DNA from: Bacillus rubiinfantis
GTDB lineage: Bacteria; Bacillota; Bacilli; Bacillales; Cytobacillaceae
Assembly: GCA_000752035.1 (NCBI GenBank)
Contig: CCFE01000021.1
Location: 124,001 to 188,000, forward strand
Length of the DNA: 64,000 nt
Direction of reading: 5' to 3'
Shown here: positions 59,854-64,000 of the stretch, in pieces
Position numbering within the stretch: the stretch's first letter is position 1
Layout of the letters: each line of letters opens with the position of its first letter
The notes under the pieces: generated by a model
Told to the model about the DNA's origin: nothing
Seen by the model: the letters and a program-made list of their open reading frames with translations, nothing else
Database searches by the model: none
Translations under genes and position numbers: made by a program

Positions 59854-60423
59854 ATGAATATTAATATGATAAAAAAGCTGATTAGTAATCTGCTTACTAT
59901 TATTTTGTTCGTCGTATTCGTAGGTTTACTATTTATTGTCATCTCGTCAAAAGCGGCAGGGGGAGAGCCACAAGTTTTTGGTTACCAGCTTAAAACAGTC
60001 CTTTCTGGTTCCATGGAACCGGGAATCCATACGGGCTCAATTATTGCTGTGAAACCAGGGGGAGATATGTCCCGCTTTGAGAAAGGTGATGTCATTACCT
60101 TTAAAGCCGATGAAACTAGATTAGTTACTCATAGAATCACTGAAGTAATCAAAAGCGGGAATCAGGTCATGTACCGAACAAAAGGAGATAACAACAAAAC
60201 AGAGGACTTGGAACCAGTACTATCAAGCAATGTTGTAGCTGAGTATACAGGTTTTACCATTCCATATGTTGGATATTTCATGGATTTTGCAAAATCTAAA
60301 AACGGATCTGCACTGCTATTAATTCTTCCTGGTGTTCTATTACTATCTTATTCAATTGTAACTATCTGGAAGGCTATTGCGCAAATTGATAATAAGCATA
60401 CAAAGGATTCGAAGACAGCTTAA
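59854..60423 (+). CDS. sipW: Signal peptidase I SipW
   Basis: A 189-residue ER-type signal peptidase that processes TasA and TapA. Catalytic S53 is in SGSMEPGI and, instead of lysine, H93 in LVTHRITEV, the Ser/His dyad of the SipW class. Helices at ~8-30 and near residue 150-175. ATG 59854 is seven bases after AAGGGTG; GTG 59845 lies in that site. Confidence 0.93.
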   Translation: MNINMIKKLISNLLTIILFVVFVGLLFIVISSKAAGGEPQVFGYQLKTVLSGSMEPGIHTGSIIAVKPGGDMSRFEKGDVITFKADETRLVTHRITEVIKSGNQVMYRTKGDNNKTEDLEPVLSSNVVAEYTGFTIPYVGYFMDFAKSKNGSALLLILPGVLLLSYSIVTIWKAIAQIDNKHTKDSKTA

Positions 60424-60457
60424 ATCAAAGTTAGAGGTTGTTTCGAGGAGGGAGAAT

Positions 60458-61078
60458 ATGTTAGGCAGAAAAGTAATAAAATTTTTCATTGGAGTTACAA
60501 TATTAATCTTTTGTTTTACTCCCTCCTGGGAAATTAATGCTAACGCAGAAACTCAAGAGATTGATATCGCCACGTCACCGGAAAAGGTGTTATTCGAGTT
60601 ATCGAATCTTAAGCCAGGTGATTGGGCAGAGCGGTCATTGACGATTAATAACAACGGGAAAGAAGATTTCAACTATGTAGCATCTAGCCAATTTAGGGAT
60701 GGTTCAAAAAAATTCTTTAATGAGCTGCTATTAACCATTTCTGCCGAAGATAAGGTGATATTTGATGGTAAGTTGAAGGATTTTAATAAGTTAGAGTCAC
60801 GTGTTCTTACCCAGAATGGTTCAGAAAAACTAGACTTTAAGATTGTTATCCCTGAGCACTTGGGGAATGACTTTCAAGGATTAGGCTGTGAAGTACAATT
60901 TAAGTTTTATGCTGAAGGTTTAACGGGTGGTGTGCTTCCAGGGGACGGGAATAATTTGCCTGAGACGGGAACAAATATGTTCAATCTAATTGTTGCCGGT
61001 GTTGCCTTCATCCTCGTAGGGTCGCTGTTACAGTTTGTTCGATATTGGCATAGAAGAAGAACGGAAAATCATGCGTAA
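60458..61078 (+). CDS. LPXTG-anchored matrix-operon surface protein
   Basis: A 206-residue secreted protein. Signal peptide to about residue 30 (SWEINANA), a TasA-like beta domain (VLFELSNLKPGDWAERSLTINNNGKEDFNYV), then a C-terminal sorting signal: LPETG, a hydrophobic helix (FNLIVAGVAFILVGSLLQF) and an RRR tail. It should be covalently linked to peptidoglycan by a sortase, which is not in this window. ATG 60458 behind GAGGAGGGAG is 35 bases after sipW. A role as wall anchor for TasA-type fibres is inferred. In frame upstream extension to 60377 is unlikely. Confidence 0.85.
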   Translation: MLGRKVIKFFIGVTILIFCFTPSWEINANAETQEIDIATSPEKVLFELSNLKPGDWAERSLTINNNGKEDFNYVASSQFRDGSKKFFNELLLTISAEDKVIFDGKLKDFNKLESRVLTQNGSEKLDFKIVIPEHLGNDFQGLGCEVQFKFYAEGLTGGVLPGDGNNLPETGTNMFNLIVAGVAFILVGSLLQFVRYWHRRRTENHA

Positions 61079-61129
61079 GCAGAAGGATATTAAAAAAATT
61101 TAAAGCCTTTTGAAAAGAGGATGGATTCA

Positions 61130-61384
61130 ATGTACAAAAAAACTTGTCCCATTTGTCAGCAAACCTCCTATAGCAGCTATCAGTTGGGGGAATGGTTTTG
61201 TCCGACCTGCGATTTTGATCTTACGGAAGTCTCTACTGTTAGTACTGAAGCAAAACAATACGATGGTCCGCCGCAATTGTTTATCGTTAAACAAGCAGAA
61301 CTTGATGAAGATACACAGTCCAGCCGGAAGGTTTATCCGTATATATTTAAATCATTTGATTTACCGACAGGATCATCGCAATGA
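61130..61384 (+). CDS. Hypothetical zinc-ribbon protein (84 aa)
   Basis: An 84-residue protein, MYKKTCPICQQTSYSSYQLG then WFCPTCDFDLTEV: two CxxC knuckles about 18 residues apart, a zinc ribbon. The C-terminal half is acidic/aromatic. ATG 61130 lies nine bases after GAGG; ATG 61121 is too close. Position 52 bases after the LPXTG gene would permit read-through from the matrix operon. Unknown function. Confidence 0.7.
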   Translation: MYKKTCPICQQTSYSSYQLGEWFCPTCDFDLTEVSTVSTEAKQYDGPPQLFIVKQAELDEDTQSSRKVYPYIFKSFDLPTGSSQ

Positions 61385-61398
61385 TGATCTATTTTTTT
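61371..61398 (+). terminator. Intrinsic terminator
   Basis: GATCATC and GATGATC, five-base loop, TATTTTTTT tail; the stop codon of the zinc-ribbon gene is in the loop. Confidence 0.85.
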
Positions 61399-61547
61399 GC
61401 GTAAACAGTAGAACACCTGATAATAGCTTACTAGATGGCGAATCTATGACAAGTCTCATTCATAATTGCCATGAAATAATTAAAAATGGTTTCATTCACT
61501 GGCTGAAACTTGTATAATCAAAGGAGTAATAGTAGGGATGTGAACGA

Positions 61548-62390
61548 ATGAGCAAAATTAAAATTGTAACCGATTCAACGATGGACATGCCGGCGGAAGT
61601 AGTTGAGAAGCTTGGAATTGAAGTAGTCCCGCTGTCAGTAACTATAAATGGTGAAACATATTTAGACCGTGTGGAACTGGGCCCTGTCGAATTTTTGCAA
61701 AAAATGAGCAAATCTCCTGAATTACCGAAAAGCTCACAGCCGTCAGCCGGTGCATTTCTTGAAGTGTATGATCGGCTTGGTCAGGAAGGATATGAAGTCC
61801 TTTCCATTCATATGACAGGGAAAATGAGTGGAACAGTCCGCTCAGCCGAGAGTGCTGCTCAAATGACTTCTACGAAGGTAACCGTGCTTGATTCCAAATT
61901 TATTTCTAAAGCGCTTGCTTTTCAAGTAAAGGAAGCAGCGGAAATGGCGATTCAGGGCAAAAGCGTCGAAGAAATACTGTTACGACTGGAAACCGTATGT
62001 GAACATACGAGACTATACATTATGGTAGATACATTGGAAAATTTAGTGAAGGGCGGCCGTATTGGGAAAGGAAAAGCCTTTATTGGTTCACTGCTTAATA
62101 TAAAACCAATCGCTTCGCTTGAAGGTGCTGAATATACCCCGGTCACCAAGGCCCGCAGTTATTCCCAGGTTGTTAAATTTTTGGCCAAGCAGTTTGCTGA
62201 AGATGTGAAGGGGAAAACAATTCGCGGTGTTGGGATTGCCCATGCCGAAGCACACGAGCTGGCGCAAAAGGTTAAGGAAAGTATCTTTGAATTAACTGGG
62301 TTTCAAGATGTTGAAATTGATTATACAAACCCAACAATTATGACACATACTGGTGCGGGAGCACTGGCATTGATGTACTATTTTGAATAA
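61548..62390 (+). CDS. DegV-family fatty-acid-binding protein
   Basis: A 280-residue two-domain protein of the DegV/FakB family that presents bound fatty acids to a kinase. Hallmarks: VTDSTMDMPAEVVEKLGIEVVPLSV, KSSQPSAGAFLEVY, TGKMSGTVRSAESAA and NLVKGGRIGKGKAFIGSLLNIKPI. The likely promoter has TATAAT at 61515-61520. It ends at a terminator shared with the MBL gene. Confidence 0.93.
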   Translation: MSKIKIVTDSTMDMPAEVVEKLGIEVVPLSVTINGETYLDRVELGPVEFLQKMSKSPELPKSSQPSAGAFLEVYDRLGQEGYEVLSIHMTGKMSGTVRSAESAAQMTSTKVTVLDSKFISKALAFQVKEAAEMAIQGKSVEEILLRLETVCEHTRLYIMVDTLENLVKGGRIGKGKAFIGSLLNIKPIASLEGAEYTPVTKARSYSQVVKFLAKQFAEDVKGKTIRGVGIAHAEAHELAQKVKESIFELTGFQDVEIDYTNPTIMTHTGAGALALMYYFE

Positions 62391-62399
62391 GAACTTTTT

Positions 62400-62427
62400 A
62401 GGATGGACTCCGTGGTCCATCCTATTT
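62400..62427. terminator. Terminator between converging degV and MBL genes
   Basis: AGGATGGAC and GTCCATCCT with a short loop, followed by ATTTTGCTTT. Confidence 0.8.
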
Positions 62428-63312
62428 TGCTTTCACTAGTTCCTTATTCGTTTTTGAAATCGTGTAGCCAAGCCGTTCCAGATGTTTGCGAATCCCGCTT
62501 CGTTCCCATGTTTTATAGATAAAACTTTCCAGGCTTTTCTTTGGGTAAAAAATGCCGATTTCTGTTAATTCTTCAAAACTTAATCCTTGGCGAATATACC
62601 GATCAATGCTTTCATCGCGTCTGTCGATAACCGCTAGGAATTTATCCATTGCCTGTTTGAATTCTGCCTTGGTAAAGATTCCTTTTTGGTGACCGGTTAT
62701 ATACGTATCAGCATCAAGGGTTAAGAGGCGCTCACCAGAGGTGATAAAATCATCAATATCGCCATCTACACCATTATACCAGGGACCAAATGAGGTCATG
62801 TCGTAATCGGTGACAAAAGCTACGCCGATTTCAGGAAAATAGGGGCACGCGAGTCCGCTTGTATGTCCAGGAATATGTAAAAAGTTTACTTTTACATCTC
62901 CAAAGTGATATTCTGTCTCATATTCATATGTTTTTGATATACCACTAAGATTATCTACCCATTCCTGCGGCAGCGTTTTCTGCCATTTCTTGACTCCTTC
63001 GTCTCCCCATTCTTGATATATTCCATTGACTCTGGCGACACTTTCCACCGATTGAATGGTTGCAAATTCAATCGGGTTGATCCATTTTTCAATCTTCGGG
63101 AATAAATGGTTATGAAACGTATGATCTGGGTGATAATGTGTGTTTACAATTAACTGAATTCCCATCTCTTTATTCACCTGAAGAAGGGAGTCGGACGTTG
63201 CCCCACTATCGATTAGCACCTTTTCACGGCCGTTAATAAATAAACTTCGTGAATAGGGTACTTTACTTTGCTTGGGACCTTCCAAAATTAACAGTGGGCC
63301 CATATTCTTCAT
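62422..63312 (-). CDS. MBL-fold metallo-hydrolase
   Basis: A 296-residue metallo-beta-lactamase-fold enzyme. H59-x-H61-x-D63-H64 in NTHYHPDH, HIPGHTSG, VTDYD and ITGHQKG complete the two-metal site. The C-terminal ~90 residues are helical (KAEFKQAMDKFLAVIDRRDESIDRYI), as in substrate-gating extensions of thioester hydrolases. ATG 63312 follows GAGGTGATT. A perfect FadR-type operator stands 50-67 bases upstream, so a role in acyl-CoA or fatty acid metabolism is likely. Confidence 0.88.
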   Translation of the reverse strand: MKNMGPLLILEGPKQSKVPYSRSLFINGREKVLIDSGATSDSLLQVNKEMGIQLIVNTHYHPDHTFHNHLFPKIEKWINPIEFATIQSVESVARVNGIYQEWGDEGVKKWQKTLPQEWVDNLSGISKTYEYETEYHFGDVKVNFLHIPGHTSGLACPYFPEIGVAFVTDYDMTSFGPWYNGVDGDIDDFITSGERLLTLDADTYITGHQKGIFTKAEFKQAMDKFLAVIDRRDESIDRYIRQGLSFEELTEIGIFYPKKSLESFIYKTWERSGIRKHLERLGYTISKTNKELVKAK

Positions 63313-63361
63313 CTATAATCACCTCACATGAATAAATTCAAAGAATATTTTAATCGAACAA

Positions 63362-63379
63362 TGAATGAATACTCATTCA
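63362..63379. promoter_or_regulatory. FadR-type operator (TetR family) before MBL gene
   Basis: TGAATGAATACTCATTCA is an exact match to the B. subtilis FadR consensus TGAATGANTANTCATTCA; the flanking bases extend the arms to eight. FadR of B. subtilis represses beta-oxidation genes and is released by long-chain acyl-CoA. Confidence 0.75.
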
Positions 63380-63524
63380 TGATACCATATTTTCTCACTT
63401 TCCAACAAACTATTTTACTTCATTCACTTCTAAGCAATTCATTGTGATGTGTTTTTCTTTCAACTTCTAGTATTCTTTGTTACACTAGTCACGGATGGTG
63501 AAGAACAATCTTGTAGGTGATGGG

Positions 63525-64000
63525 ATGAAAGTTAAGGTTACAGCAATAGTATTAGTGATCACAGCACTATTATTGTCCGCTTGTGGGAAAAAGGAAATTA
63601 AAAATGGGGTTGATTGGCCAGTCAAGGAGTTTAGTGCTACGACACAAGCTAACAAGCCGCTGGGTCTGGAGGATTTAAAAGGTAAGGTTTGGCTCGCTGA
63701 TTTCATATTTACCAGCTGTATTGATGTCTGTCCGCCAATGACATCAAATATGTTAAAATTGCAAAAGACTGTAAAAGATGAAGGAATAACTGATGTTCAG
63801 TTTGTTTCCTTCAGTGTAGATCCAACCGTTGATACTCCAGAGGTATTGACCCGCTACGCAAAGCAATTTGGTGTTGATTTTTCGAATTGGACGTTTTTAA
63901 CAGGCTATACACAAGAATTTATTGAAAAGTATGGAGCTAAAACATTTAAGACCATTGTCAAAAAACCAGAAGAGGGTAACCAAGTCATCCATCAAACGTT
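63525..64000 (+). CDS. SCO1/SenC-type copper chaperone, 3' end missing
   Basis: N-terminal ~158 residues of a lipoprotein thioredoxin-fold protein that delivers copper to the CuA centre of cytochrome oxidase. Lipobox LLSAC with lipid-bearing C20, copper motif TSCIDVCP (C65, C69) and VSFSVDPTVDTPEVL. ATG 63525 is preceded by GGTGATGGG. The frame runs off the right edge; the distal histidine ligand is outside. It corresponds to B. subtilis YpmQ and may serve the CuA-containing ba3 oxidase of this window. Confidence 0.93.
   Translation, partial: MKVKVTAIVLVITALLLSACGKKEIKNGVDWPVKEFSATTQANKPLGLEDLKGKVWLADFIFTSCIDVCPPMTSNMLKLQKTVKDEGITDVQFVSFSVDPTVDTPEVLTRYAKQFGVDFSNWTFLTGYTQEFIEKYGAKTFKTIVKKPEEGNQVIHQT

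Noticed and set aside
61488..61510. GTTTCA...TGAAAC inverted repeat before degV as ECF promoter or operator
   Set aside because: TGAAAC is not followed by CGT at 16-17 bases, and the TATAAT downstream explains it better as an ordinary sigma-A promoter.
1..64000. tRNA, rRNA, CRISPR array, prophage or toxin-antitoxin locus
   Set aside because: No such structure was recognised on either strand by reading; short or unusual ones could be missed without a search tool.

Overview
The window is low-GC Firmicute DNA that reads as a spore-forming Bacillaceae, close to Bacillus/Neobacillus. The evidence is an SspL-type small acid-soluble spore protein, a Bacillus-type SinR/TasA/SipW module, strong AGGAGG-type ribosome binding sites with many GTG/TTG starts, and a scrambled but recognisable B. 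subtilis 'yp' backbone (dynA, ypcP, sspL, ypeP, ypeQ, cspD, metA, ypgQ, ypgR, yphP/brxA, ypjP, thyA-dfrA-plsC, SCO1/ypmQ). I see no tRNA, rRNA, CRISPR array, prophage or intact insertion sequence.

Layout. 1-5.2 kb: 3' part of a quinol-type nitric oxide reductase, a small Zn-ribbon protein, a DMT transporter and a three-gene ba3-type oxidase operon on the minus strand, including a 49-aa subunit IIa. 5.2-6.1 kb: regulatory DNA with an Fnr-like palindrome, a 40-aa Zn-ribbon protein and a 26-aa single-helix peptide behind a Fur-like box. 6.2-14.8 kb: double dynamin DynA, 5'-3' exonuclease, SspL, an RNase H-like protein and cold shock protein. 15-20.8 kb: cydABDC for cytochrome bd, with an Fnr/Rex-like palindrome upstream. 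20.9-21.06 kb: a roughly 155-bp structured palindromic element with TTAT at both ends, just before topB. 21-32.3 kb: topB, mntR, metA, fhs, an ABC-F factor, brxA, ypjP. 32.4-42.8 kb: a ten-gene Ter (tellurite/stress) cluster with TerD x3, TerC, TelA, YceG, a citrate-lyase-like protein, two phosphoribosyltransferase-type proteins and a HAD phosphatase. 42.9-45.7 kb: a secreted metalloprotease, then thyA-dfrA-plsC. 46.3-57.6 kb: tatA-tatC followed by a complete [NiFe] uptake hydrogenase operon with structural genes, cytochrome b, protease, a Rieske-like accessory protein and hypABFCDE. 57.7-61.1 kb: sinR divergent from tasA-tapA-sipW and an LPXTG-anchored protein. 61.1-64 kb: a Zn-ribbon protein, DegV, an MBL-fold hydrolase behind a FadR-type operator, and a truncated SCO1.

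How they fit. Two alternative terminal oxidases, NO reductase and H2 uptake hydrogenase describe a branched respiratory chain for changing oxygen. Palindromes of TGTGA/TCACA type lie upstream of the ba3, bd and hydrogenase operons, which suggests redox control by Fnr or Rex. The Tat genes stand directly before their likely cargo, the twin-arginine hydrogenase small subunit. The Ter cluster carries two ECF-type promoters (TGAAAC...CGTA), consistent with an envelope-stress regulon. The matrix cluster has SinR but no visible SinI, two strong hairpins between tasA and tapA, and a sortase-type anchor protein as fifth gene.
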